Origin: Kovacikia minuta CCNUW1
GTDB lineage: Bacteria; Cyanobacteriota; Cyanobacteriia; Leptolyngbyales; Leptolyngbyaceae
Assembly (NCBI RefSeq): GCF_020091585.1
Contig: NZ_CP083582.1
Span: 5,900,536-5,964,535 of the forward strand
Length of the DNA stretch: 64,000 nucleotides
Direction: 5' to 3'
This document shows, piece by piece, positions 34,080-42,370 of the stretch. The notes beneath the pieces are model-generated. The model saw nothing but the letters and a program-made list of their open reading frames with translations, was not told where the DNA came from and did no database searches. How positions within the stretch are numbered: position 1 is the stretch's first letter; each line of letters opens with the position of its first letter. Made by a program: the position numbers and the translations under genes.

Positions 34080-35714
34080 CTATGGAGTATGTTGCTGCTC
34101 TCGCCGCAGACTTTCAAGATTTTCCCGGACAGTGATTGTTTGGGGATGATCCACGCCTAACCGCTGCTGACTAATTGACCATGCTTTGAGGAAGAGGGAT
34201 TCTGCTTCCGCATCGCGTCCCTGGGATTTGTAGAGGAGTGCCAGATTGTTAAGATCGATTGCTATGTCAGGATGATCAGTTCCCAACTGCTGCTCGTCAA
34301 TTTCTAGCGCTCTGAGGAAGAGGGGTTCTGCCTCCGCATAGCGTCCTTGAGATCGGTAGAGGTATGCCAGATTGTTAAGACAGGTTGCGATGGTGGGATG
34401 ATTGGCTCCCAACTGCTGTTCATCGATTTCCACCGATCTAAGGAAGAGGGGTTCTGCCTCCCCATAACGTCCCTGGGATTGGTAGAGATTTGCTAAGTTA
34501 TTGAGATCGATTGCCACAGCGGGATGGTTGGCTCCCAAGTGCTGTTCATCAATTTCCAGCGCTCTAAGGAAGAGGGTTTCTGCCTTCCCATAGCGTCCCT
34601 GGGATTGGTAGAGATTTGCCAGGTTATTGAGATCGATCGCCACATCGGAATGATTGGGTCCCAACTGCTGTTCACTAATTTCCAGTGCTCTGAGGAAGAG
34701 GGGTTCTGCATCCCCATAGCGTCCCTGGGATTTGTAGAGATTTGCCAGATTGTTGAGATGGATTGCCACAGTGGGATGGTTCACTCCCAACTGCTGTTCA
34801 TCGATTTCCAGCGCTCTGAGGAAGAGGGGTTCTGCATCCCCATAGCGTCCCTGGGATTGATAGAGGAGTGCCAGTTCGTTGAGACTGGTTGCGAGTTTGG
34901 TCTGGAGGTCTTGCGTTTCCTGGAGGGCGATCGCCTTCTGATAAGCCTGGATCGCTAAATCTTGCTCCTGAGCATAGTCTGCAAAAGTTCCGGCTTTTAA
35001 GCGATCGCCATAAAGTTTCCCCAACTGAACGTATAGACTGGCTAACAGGGGCGATTCTGCATCCTCTACCTCCAGCGCTGCAATTTGTTTCTGCAACTCT
35101 TTTGCCTGGTTCTGCGACTCCAGGCTGGAAACCAGGTGTCTGGTATGCTGAATCTCCCGATCGGGAATCGGGTTGGACTGTTCTATAGGTTGGACGGTCA
35201 ACGGACGTTCAAACTCAAATACGCCACCGCGCCAGCTCCAGAAGTCGGGCGCTTGCAGGGTTAACTCGGCGGCAATTTTTTCGGTCAACCAGAGGACGAT
35301 CGGAACCTGAAACTCTCGCAGGGCTTCGCGCGTCCATTGCAGGGAGAAGAAAAACCGTTCCCGATCGGATTGGGCATCCTGTAACCGGACTGCCAGCAAT
35401 CGATCGGCTCCCAGCACTGTAACGATAGCGGGTTGTCCCAATTGCAAGGGGGTTTCCCGGTTGACCAGTTCCGCCATTGCCTGTCGCAGGCTAATTTGCT
35501 CCCGTGTTAACTCCAGCCGATAGCAGGCAACCCCCTGGGTAGAAAATTCGGTTTCGTATGCCTGAATTAACTCATCCCGCAAACCCAGATTGTCGCAGAT
35601 GCCAATCAACAGATTTAACTGGTTCAGGCTGGCTTGCAGTGCCAGCACCAGGCGGCGCAGGTTGCGTCGGTTGTCTGCTTCAAATACGTCTGGTTGAGGA
35701 TCGATTGCCGTCAT
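34080..35714 (-). CDS. TPR protein with N-terminal degenerate NTPase-like domain, partner of upstream ATPase
   Basis: 544 residues. The N-terminal domain (about 15-175) has an NTPase-like outline without a P-loop: LNLLIGICDNLGLRDELIQA in the Walker A position, AIVTVLGADRLLAVRL as a Walker B-like strand, and REFQVPIVLWLTEKIAAELT. After a helical linker, six kinesin-light-chain-type TPRs of exactly 42 residues follow (LNNLANLYKSQGRYGDAEPL type), plus a half unit. The very similar units imply recent amplification. The start lies 1 base after the stop of the ATPase gene, so the two are translationally coupled. Confidence 0.85.
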   Translation of the reverse strand: MTAIDPQPDVFEADNRRNLRRLVLALQASLNQLNLLIGICDNLGLRDELIQAYETEFSTQGVACYRLELTREQISLRQAMAELVNRETPLQLGQPAIVTVLGADRLLAVRLQDAQSDRERFFFSLQWTREALREFQVPIVLWLTEKIAAELTLQAPDFWSWRGGVFEFERPLTVQPIEQSNPIPDREIQHTRHLVSSLESQNQAKELQKQIAALEVEDAESPLLASLYVQLGKLYGDRLKAGTFADYAQEQDLAIQAYQKAIALQETQDLQTKLATSLNELALLYQSQGRYGDAEPLFLRALEIDEQQLGVNHPTVAIHLNNLANLYKSQGRYGDAEPLFLRALEISEQQLGPNHSDVAIDLNNLANLYQSQGRYGKAETLFLRALEIDEQHLGANHPAVAIDLNNLANLYQSQGRYGEAEPLFLRSVEIDEQQLGANHPTIATCLNNLAYLYRSQGRYAEAEPLFLRALEIDEQQLGTDHPDIAIDLNNLALLYKSQGRDAEAESLFLKAWSISQQRLGVDHPQTITVRENLESLRREQQHTP

Positions 35715-35715
35715 G

Positions 35716-37005
35716 CTACTGAATCAAATGCTTACGCTTCAGCAAATCCGCCACGATCGGATGCACGTCGTACCAGAGATCATCGTTCAGATACTCCAGC
35801 ACATACAACCCATGCAATAGATCGAGAAATTCCTTGCTCTCCGTATCGGCTGTTGCCTGGGTTTGATACACCTCCACCAGCATGGAATAGAACTTGGTGC
35901 CCAGGGGACGGGCAAAATCGTTGCGTAAATTGCGCAGGGCCAGGGTCAGAATCCCATCGTCAATCTTGATCGATTGCCGTTCTGGTTCACTCTCTAGCAA
36001 CACCATCGATTCCGTACAGCATTCCCGTGCCATGCGCACCAACTCTCGCATCACCCCCCCACTTTTGAGCACAATTTGTTGTGCCGTTTCGGGTTCAATC
36101 AGGTCAGATGGCACGCGTTTCTTCAGCACTTCCAAAAAAACATTGACGGTTTTTTCAATCGGTGGGGCGTTGTCTGTGCGGCAGTCCTCCTTCGAGAAAA
36201 ATTTTGCCACGGGAAACTGCTGCACCCGCACCACTCCTTCCGAATTCAACACCCCAATCAACGCAGGTTCACGAATCGCCGAAATAGGGATGGTGAAAAC
36301 GATCCGAAAACCGGGGGCAAACAACGATTTGATGTTCTTTAGGTAAATGGATTCCACCAGTGCCAGATCGAGTTTGTCCAGATCATCAATGATCACCAGA
36401 ACGGGCTTTTTCACCGCCGTCTGGATCAGTGCAGCAATCTGATTAATCTTGTCTACCAGTTCGGAAATACGGTACTGGTAGGTGGTTTTAATTTCTTCCC
36501 GAAAGGTTTCTTCCTGCTTGAGCTTGGCAGTCAATACCTGAAAGAAATTTCCCCCAGCGGCAAGTTCAGATTTCAAATCCTTACTGGCAGTGGTACTTTT
36601 GGTTGTCGTAAACCACTCCAACAGCGACTTCTGAGTTGCCGGAGGAATTTCGACCTGCGCCTGGGTTGCCTTGCTTAAGAGCATGAGGGCGATCGCATAC
36701 AGAATATTGACATGATTCACATCCGACATCTCAATCATGTCTGAGATCGAAAAGAACACGGTGAAATGATGCGGCTGCATCTCGATCGAGAATCGTTTCA
36801 GCAGTGTCGATTTGCCGCACCCTCGATGTCCGGCAAAGACCAGCTTGCCATCTTTGGTCGCAGCTTCGGTTTCCCGCTTGAGCCGAATCAATACCTCAGT
36901 CCCATATTCCACACGGAATTTGTCGATTTCTTCGGCTGTAATCAGCGGAAACAAATCAAGGTCACGGTAAGCCTGTTGAAGTCTGGACAGCAGTGCTTGA
37001 TCCAT
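35716..37005 (-). CDS. P-loop AAA-type ATPase of a coupled ATPase/TPR pair
   Basis: 429 residues. Walker A is FAGHRGCGKSTLLKRFS, Walker B is VLVIIDDLDKLDLALVE, and a sensor-like FRIVFTIPISAIREPAL follows. The C-terminal part (about 300-429) looks like a winged-helix region (LVEVYQTQ, LHGLYVLEYLNDDLWYDVHP). This layout resembles the NTPase core of STAND proteins or KAP-type ATPases. Instead of a fused sensor it has a separate TPR protein encoded next to it with a 1-base gap. No methylase, nuclease or toxin is adjacent. The role is unknown; a split signalling or defence NTPase is an inference. Confidence 0.82.
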   Translation of the reverse strand: MDQALLSRLQQAYRDLDLFPLITAEEIDKFRVEYGTEVLIRLKRETEAATKDGKLVFAGHRGCGKSTLLKRFSIEMQPHHFTVFFSISDMIEMSDVNHVNILYAIALMLLSKATQAQVEIPPATQKSLLEWFTTTKSTTASKDLKSELAAGGNFFQVLTAKLKQEETFREEIKTTYQYRISELVDKINQIAALIQTAVKKPVLVIIDDLDKLDLALVESIYLKNIKSLFAPGFRIVFTIPISAIREPALIGVLNSEGVVRVQQFPVAKFFSKEDCRTDNAPPIEKTVNVFLEVLKKRVPSDLIEPETAQQIVLKSGGVMRELVRMARECCTESMVLLESEPERQSIKIDDGILTLALRNLRNDFARPLGTKFYSMLVEVYQTQATADTESKEFLDLLHGLYVLEYLNDDLWYDVHPIVADLLKRKHLIQ

Positions 37006-37069
37006 GCAAGGGGTAGGAGATGAAGAGACTGATCACTCTCATGGTACAGAAGTCTATGCAATTGTTGTA

Positions 37070-37099
37070 GGTGTCAGGTGTCAGGTGTCAGGTGTCAGG
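37070..37099. repeat. 7-bp tandem array (GTGTCAG)4
   Basis: Four GTGTCAG units directly upstream of the 101-bp element. Confidence 0.9.
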
Positions 37100-37114
37100 G
37101 AATTAAGTAACGCT

Positions 37115-37215
37115 ATGTGCAGCTTGAAAGCTGAGATCCTCGGTTTCTCGTTGAAATTGATTCGATTCACCGGATGGCTTTGACAGAAACCGGGGATCTG
37201 AGAATAGGCGCACAT
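37115..37215. mobile_element. 101-bp dispersed element with inverted ends, copy 1
   Basis: Ends ATGTGC and GCACAT with nested near-perfect arms (GATCCTCGGTTTCT and AGAAACCGGGGATC). It is the same length and about 80% identical by eye to 39039-39139, with a shared centre ATTCACCGGATG. No coding capacity; MITE-like. Confidence 0.75.
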
Positions 37216-37234
37216 CGGATTAAGCTCTAAACCT

Positions 37235-37651
37235 CTAATCCTGAATTCTTCTTTGCAGGGCTTTGAGTTTGCCCGATCGACCAGAAATGGTCGCTGAGTT
37301 TGGCTCAATTTCCACAAACAGCTTGCCAGAGAAGGTATTGCTCCAACCGGGACGCTCGTAAATGGTGGTTTCCGCCAGTTTGGCTTTCTCCTCATAGCCG
37401 AGCTGGGACAGGGCATCCTTTAGCTTTTGGATAAACGCCCGTTTATTTGTGAACGGGACTGAAATGGTTGTGTGGCGATTAAAATAAGCGCCGCTCAGTC
37501 CTGCCAGTAACCCCGCTAAAATACTCGCCTGGTAGGGATCGCCCGTTGCCAAACTGGCTCCAGTTTGCTGCGAGATGACGATCGCGCCAATCAGCGTCGT
37601 TCCCACAAAGTAGTAGAGAAACGTTGGCAGAAAACCCGGTCCCTTTTGCAT
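37235..37651 (-). CDS. Small two-helix membrane protein, conserved-looking hypothetical
   Basis: 138 residues from the ATG at 37651 (MQKGPGFLPTFLYYFVGTTL). A longer frame upstream has no protein character and would overlap coaBC. Two hydrophobic helices (about 10-27 and 38-56, with SILAGLLAGLSGAYFNRHTT) are followed by a soluble domain (FIQKLKDALSQLGYEEKAKL; ERPGWSNTFSGKLFVEIEPN). No named family is recognised. It follows coaBC on the same strand by 73 bases. Confidence 0.65.
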   Translation of the reverse strand: MQKGPGFLPTFLYYFVGTTLIGAIVISQQTGASLATGDPYQASILAGLLAGLSGAYFNRHTTISVPFTNKRAFIQKLKDALSQLGYEEKAKLAETTIYERPGWSNTFSGKLFVEIEPNSATISGRSGKLKALQRRIQD

Positions 37652-37724
37652 AACCTTTTCCTGAAAGGATGTTTTAACTGTTTCCGCTCCACAGTTTATA
37701 ACCCCACAGTCTATCGTCAACTGG

Positions 37725-38975
37725 TTAAAGTCCAAGCACAAAGTCAAACAACTGATGAGCCATTTGGAGCTTACTGCATGGCTCGATCGCCTGCTTGCGT
37801 CCATTGCGATCCAGCAAAATCGCCTGGTTCAGATCACTTCCAAAGCCGCTGTTGGGTTGATCAATCGGGTTGGCAGCGATCGCATCCAGCTTTTTCCGTT
37901 GCAACTTTTCCAACGCTGGGGTCTCGATATCCCCATCCTGGGCGGCAAACCCAATTAACTTTTGGTGGGGTTGTTTCAGGGTTGCCAGTTTTGCCGCAAT
38001 ATCGGGCACAGGTTCCAGAGGCAGCGTTTCAGGTAGTGCCGATTTGGGCAGTTTCTCTGCGTGGTAGCTGGCTGGTTTCACATCTGCAACGGCTGCCGCC
38101 ATCACCGTCCAATCCGCATGGGGAAAAAAATCGAGTAGAGCCTGCTGCATCTCGTTTGCACTGGTAACTGCAATTGCCCGTACCCCCTGTAGCTCCGCAA
38201 TTAATCGCGGCTCTAGGGGAGCATGCACCAGAGTGACACCTGCCCCGCGATGGGTAGCTGCCTCCGCCAGCGCAATTCCCATTTTCCCGGTAGAAGGATT
38301 TCCGATGAAACGTACCGGATCAAGGTATTCCCGTGTTCCACCTGCACTAATCAGCACCTGCTTTCCTGCCAGGTCACGCTGTCCCTGGGTATGGAGCAAG
38401 GAAAGAATGTGGGGCAGAATGCTTGCGGGTTCTGCCATACGTCCCATCCCCACCCGATCGCACGCCAAAATTCCTGCCCCCGGACCAACGGCATGAAAGC
38501 GCGGGTCAGTTTGAATTTGCTGCCAGTTGCGCTGAACCGATCGCTGTTCCCACATATCTGTATTCATTGCAGGTGCCAGCAGCACCGGACAGGTCGAAGC
38601 CAGAACCGTATTCGTCAGCAAGTTATCTGCCATGCCGTAGACCAGCTTTGCCAGGGTGTTAGCGGTCAGTGGTGCAATCACCAACACCTCTGCCCATTCA
38701 CCCAACTCAATGTGAAGCGGACGGGCATGAATTGGCTGCCAGAAGGACTGGTCGGTATAGACCGGATGACGGCACAGGGTCGATATAGTTAGCGGGGTAA
38801 TAAATTCCTGGGCAGAATCGGTTAGAATCGCTCGCACTTCCGCCCCAACCTTTGCCAGGGAGGAAATTACTTCACAAACTTTATAGGCAGCAATGCCACC
38901 GCCAATGCCAATTAGAATTCGTTTGCCTGAGAAAAAGGGTGGGGGGTGGGGGGTGGGGGGTGGGGAGAATGCCAT
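37725..38975 (-). CDS. coaBC: Bifunctional phosphopantothenoylcysteine decarboxylase/phosphopantothenate-cysteine ligase
   Basis: Two steps of coenzyme A synthesis. The N-terminal flavodoxin-like CoaC domain has [20 protein letters not shown], the catalytic His region ([20 protein letters not shown]), [17 protein letters not shown] and the substrate loop [16 protein letters not shown]. The C-terminal CoaB domain has [49 protein letters not shown] and FAAQDGD. The first 15 residues (PPPTPHPPP) are encoded by a 7-bp GGGGGTG-type array, so the real start may be slightly different. Confidence 0.95.
   Translation of the reverse strand: MAFSPPPTPHPPPFFSGKRILIGIGGGIAAYKVCEVISSLAKVGAEVRAILTDSAQEFITPLTISTLCRHPVYTDQSFWQPIHARPLHIELGEWAEVLVIAPLTANTLAKLVYGMADNLLTNTVLASTCPVLLAPAMNTDMWEQRSVQRNWQQIQTDPRFHAVGPGAGILACDRVGMGRMAEPASILPHILSLLHTQGQRDLAGKQVLISAGGTREYLDPVRFIGNPSTGKMGIALAEAATHRGAGVTLVHAPLEPRLIAELQGVRAIAVTSANEMQQALLDFFPHADWTVMAAAVADVKPASYHAEKLPKSALPETLPLEPVPDIAAKLATLKQPHQKLIGFAAQDGDIETPALEKLQRKKLDAIAANPIDQPNSGFGSDLNQAILLDRNGRKQAIEPCSKLQMAHQLFDFVLGL
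38937..38966. repeat. 7-bp array (GGGGGTG) inside the coaBC 5' end
   Basis: Four units with period 7 encode the Pro/His-rich N terminus of CoaBC. Confidence 0.85.
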
Positions 38976-39038
38976 AGAAATAGAAAAAAGGCAGAATCAG
39001 AAGCGTTTTCTCTTAATTCTGCGTTCTCAATTCATGCC

Positions 39039-39139
39039 CTGTGCAACCTGGGAGCTGAGATCCCCGGTTTCTCGTTGAATCTGATTCAATTCACCGGATG
39101 ACTCTGCCAGAAACCGGGGATCTGAGAATAACCGCACAG
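39039..39139. mobile_element. 101-bp dispersed element, copy 2
   Basis: Ends CTGTGC and GCACAG, inner arms GATCCCCGGTTTCT and AGAAACCGGGGATC (perfect). It is the same length as copy 1 at 37115-37215. Confidence 0.75.
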
Positions 39140-39159
39140 TGCGTTAATTCTCAATTTCT

Positions 39160-39373
39160 TCAGGCTTCGTCAAAGGGTTCCATATCCAGCAGATAGAAGT
39201 AGGGTTCTGCCAGTTCGGGACGCTGGAACGCGATCGCCCGCAATAGGTGCCAGTCTCTCAGTTCGGCAAAGGTGTCCGGTCTATTCGTCCGCTTCCAGGC
39301 GCGCGGCGATCGCTGCCACATCCGCTTCCGTCAAGGTTGAGAAGTTTAGATCAATCAAACTTGCAGTTGTCAT
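39160..39373 (-). pseudogene. Small conserved cyanobacterial protein, frame broken by a 1-base insertion
   Basis: From the ATG at 39373 the frame reads MTTASLIDLNFSTLTEADVA then RLEAD. After removing one base at 39286 it continues NRPDTFAELRDWHLLRAIAF, then QRPELAEPYFYLLDMEPFDE and a stop at 39160. The total of 214 bases is one more than 71 codons. It resembles a small family often seen in cyanobacteria, of unknown function; I cannot name a domain. Confidence 0.65.
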
Positions 39374-39487
39374 AATTCCCGCCCCCTTGACCTGATTTGC
39401 AACAGAACTGATGGATTTCCCTGCTCATTCGGTGAATCCACCCCTATTCTATCCTGCTCAGCTGCGCTGGAGGCTGTATTCCCTCAC

Positions 39488-40165
39488 TCATTCCTTCCCA
39501 GACAATCCTTCTTTAACAAAAATTTGCATTTGTTCCAGCACAATCGGTTGAATTTCGTGCCCCATGTTGTACTCGTGATACTCAGGTTCCACCCCCAGGG
39601 ATTGCAAACTTGCTCTTGCCTGGTGAGCGGATACCAAAGGGACAACTTGATCCTGCCTGCCATGCACCATTAACACGGGTGGAAAACTCGAAGTCTGCGG
39701 TTGGAGGGGTGCGTGTAAATATCCACTCAACACCATCAACCCTGCCAGTGGAAAATTTAACCCCACATCCAGGGTCATCGCTCCACCCTGGGAAAAGCCC
39801 CCCAAAACCGTGTGGGCAAGGGGAACGCCCGTTTGCTCTGGTAAAGATTTCAGGAAATCGATCAACAAATTGCGACTGGTAGAGAGATCGGGGCGATCGC
39901 GAAACTCTGGCTTACCTAGAAAGCGATACTCCTCTGGAAATTCGTACCACATCCTTCCCACCGGATTGAACGGGTGGGGAAAGGGGGCATCGGGAAACAC
40001 AAACTGATACGTGGGCAAATCCAGATAGGGCGCTAACCCCAACAAGTCTTGATAGTTCGCTCCCCAACCATGCAGCAGCACAATTACTCCTGTGGCTGGC
40101 TGACCAGAAGCAGGCGGCACCGAAATAGCTTGTAATGTCAACAGCGTTCTCCCAACCGATTTCAC
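39488..40165 (-). CDS. Alpha/beta hydrolase, phospholipase/carboxylesterase type
   Basis: 225 residues with GTG start. The oxyanion region is VIVLLHGWGANYQDLLGLAP, the nucleophile elbow is VLGGFSQGGAMTLDVGL, the acid is in VHGRQDQVVP and the His in NMGHEIQP. The layout is that of YpfH/acyl-protein-thioesterase-like carboxylesterases, cytoplasmic, with broad ester substrates. It stands alone. Confidence 0.9.
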   Translation of the reverse strand: MKSVGRTLLTLQAISVPPASGQPATGVIVLLHGWGANYQDLLGLAPYLDLPTYQFVFPDAPFPHPFNPVGRMWYEFPEEYRFLGKPEFRDRPDLSTSRNLLIDFLKSLPEQTGVPLAHTVLGGFSQGGAMTLDVGLNFPLAGLMVLSGYLHAPLQPQTSSFPPVLMVHGRQDQVVPLVSAHQARASLQSLGVEPEYHEYNMGHEIQPIVLEQMQIFVKEGLSGKE

Positions 40166-40412
40166 TGATACTGATAATAAGGCAGGACTTGGGCGAAGGA
40201 AGTTTGCTGTTTAAAAAGGGCAAAAGGCAGAGGGCAAAGATAGGGAAGATGAGGGAGGCGGGAAGAGAAACGAGCTTTTATCCTTTATCCCTTCTTTACA
40301 CCCTGTTCCCTACAGGAGATTGCAAATTGGAGAAACTTTTGTTGGGGAAAAGTAGTCTAGCTAGAATGCCGGTGGTCGGTGACTCAACATTTAGCCAATC
40401 GGGATTGAGATC

Positions 40413-40790
40413 ATGTGCCTGAAATTTGTGCTACTTCTGTCGGGGGCGATCGCGCTTAGCTTTTCTGTCGCTCCGATGTCTACCCTTGCCCAGTCCGATG
40501 CTTTCCCTGGCGATGCATCTGCCAATCCAGGCGTTAACTTCAAACTGAATCAGAAACAGCGCGGAGCCATTCAACAATTCAGTAAATTTGCCTTTGACCA
40601 GTTCGAAGACCTGCTCACGGGTGGACTTGAATCTGGCAAAGTCACGCCACCCCAACCTTCCCCCCAAACTGAGCAAATGCTGCGCGATTTCGCCAGTGAC
40701 CTGCGCCCCGATCAGGAACAAATTGCAGAACTTCGCAACCTTCTCGAAACCGCCCGTCAACAATTAGACCAGCAGTTTGAGCAAAAGTAA
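40413..40790 (+). CDS. Small secreted helical protein, hypothetical
   Basis: 125 residues. The signal peptide is FVLLLSGAIALSFSVAPMST with cleavage near LAQ-SDA. The mature part is mostly helical and charged (LNQKQRGAIQQFSKFAFDQF; ELRNLLETARQQLDQQFEQK) with a Pro-rich middle (KVTPPQPSPQ). No family is recognised. Confidence 0.65.
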   Translation: MCLKFVLLLSGAIALSFSVAPMSTLAQSDAFPGDASANPGVNFKLNQKQRGAIQQFSKFAFDQFEDLLTGGLESGKVTPPQPSPQTEQMLRDFASDLRPDQEQIAELRNLLETARQQLDQQFEQK

Positions 40791-40800
40791 GGAACTATAT

Positions 40801-40867
40801 GGGCTTAGCATTCGGCAGCGATGCTTTCGACTCCGGCAAAAGTCTCTGCCCGAATGCCAAGCTCTTA
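40801..40867. repeat. Imperfect hairpin of the GCTTAGCATTCGG family
   Basis: GGGCTTAGCATTCGGCAG and CTGCCCGAATGCCAAGCTC pair with one or two mismatches. It sits just downstream of the small secreted protein gene and could aid termination. Confidence 0.65.
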
Positions 40868-41009
40868 CGCCTGGAACTGTCGGTACTATTTAATTCGCAA
40901 TCCTACAGCCGTTTTCATTTGCATTCACCACACCCTACAGCCTACACCCTACGCCCCAATTCACGAGTTGTGGCTGATTGATTTGAGAATCGCTGTAAGA
41001 GTTCCAGAG

Positions 41010-42356
41010 CTACTCTCCCGCGGCAACGGGTTCTGGTAAATAAAGCCGATCTTCACTGGCGTCAAATTCAAACAGTTCAGCGTAGCGTCCCCAGTCTACG
41101 GCAGTCGCAAACTGCCGAACTGCCACTTCGCGGGGAAAATGTTCATCCAGCAGATCCAGGAAAAAATCTTCTCGCATGGAGCCATCTTGCTTCTCCTGCA
41201 AAGTTTTCACCATGCTGACAATCATCGGGACATGCTCCAGCACTTGCTGACGAAACAGGTCTTTACTACGCAGAATAGTGGTGGTGGCAAAGTCACGCCC
41301 GATTTCAGTCAAATGCACATCTCCCTGAAACACTTCAGCAAAACCCAACATGACTGCTGCGTCCAAAATTGGCAACAGGTCATCCACTTCAAGCTGAAGT
41401 CGCTCCGCCAGGCGGGGAATATCGTCGGTGCCTTCGGGCTGATCCACAATTAACTCCAGTAAACCGCTGATTCCACCAGAGCGGGCATGGGGCAGCACCT
41501 GGGCATAGGGAGAACGGGGAACTGAAGGCGCAACTTTGGGAGAAGCAACTGCCCCGGATGTAACTTCGACATCGGGGTTGGTCATAACGGTGTAAATGTA
41601 GTCCACCAGGGTTTTGAAGCGATCGCTGTTGCGATCGTGCGATCGGGGGAGGTCGATCATTAACTCCCCCCGAATCCGTCCTGGATTTGCGCCCAGGATA
41701 ATCACCCGATCGGCAAGAAATACGGCTTCTTCAATGTTGTGGGTAACAATCACAATACTTCTTGAGGGGAAGGTGCCTGCATTCCACAAATCGTCAATTT
41801 CTCCCCGCAGGTTTTCGGAAGTCAGCACATCCAAGGCACTAAAGGGTTCATCCATAAATAGCACCTTGGGTTCCATCACAAATGCTCTGGCAAATCCGAC
41901 CCGTTGCCGCATTCCTCCCGACAATTCCTTGGGATAGGCACTCTCAAAGCCGTCTAAGCCTACCAGGTCGATCGCCTTCAGTGCCCGTTGGCGACGCTCT
42001 TTGCGTTCCACTCCCTGGGCTTCCAAACCCACTTCCACATTTTCTTGAACGGTCAACCAGGGTAACAACGCAAAACTCTGAAACACCATCGAAACGTCTT
42101 TGTTGGAGCCATTTAGCCGCTTGCCGTTACTGACCACCTGCCCTTTGCTGGGGGGAATTAAGCCCGCCATAATCCGCAGGAGGGTGCTTTTTCCACTGCC
42201 ACTCCGTCCCAGCAGGGCTAACACTTCGCCTGATTTAACACTCAGATTAATGTCTTGCAGGACGGTGAACTCTCCCTTTCCTTCTGGCAAGGGAAAACTT
42301 TTACAGACCTGCTCGGTCATGATCAATCGATCGGTTGCGGTAGATGTTGCCGTCAT
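41010..42356 (-). CDS. ABC transporter ATPase with AAA-associated C-terminal domain (nitrate/sulfonate-like)
   Basis: NrtD/SsuB-type ATPase. Walker A is LLGRSGSGKSTLLRIMAG, the Q-loop SMVFQSFALLPWL, the signature LSGGMRQRVGFARAFV, Walker B VLFMDEPFSALDVLT and the H-loop IVTHNIEEA. Residues beyond about 290 form an extra domain (IPRLAERLQLEVDDLLPILD, VHLTEIGRDFATTTILRSKD) seen in 'AAA-associated' ABC proteins. The start is set at ATG 42356 because GAGGAG lies 7-12 bases upstream; an earlier in-frame start at 42416 would overlap the permease gene. Operon with the permease. Confidence 0.9.
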   Translation of the reverse strand: MTATSTATDRLIMTEQVCKSFPLPEGKGEFTVLQDINLSVKSGEVLALLGRSGSGKSTLLRIMAGLIPPSKGQVVSNGKRLNGSNKDVSMVFQSFALLPWLTVQENVEVGLEAQGVERKERRQRALKAIDLVGLDGFESAYPKELSGGMRQRVGFARAFVMEPKVLFMDEPFSALDVLTSENLRGEIDDLWNAGTFPSRSIVIVTHNIEEAVFLADRVIILGANPGRIRGELMIDLPRSHDRNSDRFKTLVDYIYTVMTNPDVEVTSGAVASPKVAPSVPRSPYAQVLPHARSGGISGLLELIVDQPEGTDDIPRLAERLQLEVDDLLPILDAAVMLGFAEVFQGDVHLTEIGRDFATTTILRSKDLFRQQVLEHVPMIVSMVKTLQEKQDGSMREDFFLDLLDEHFPREVAVRQFATAVDWGRYAELFEFDASEDRLYLPEPVAAGE

Positions 42357-42370
42357 GATCGCATCGCTCC

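Noticed and set aside
37652-37804. N-terminal extension of the small membrane protein into coaBC
   Set aside because: The extra 51 residues lack protein character and overlap coaBC in another frame; the ATG at 37651 is a better start.
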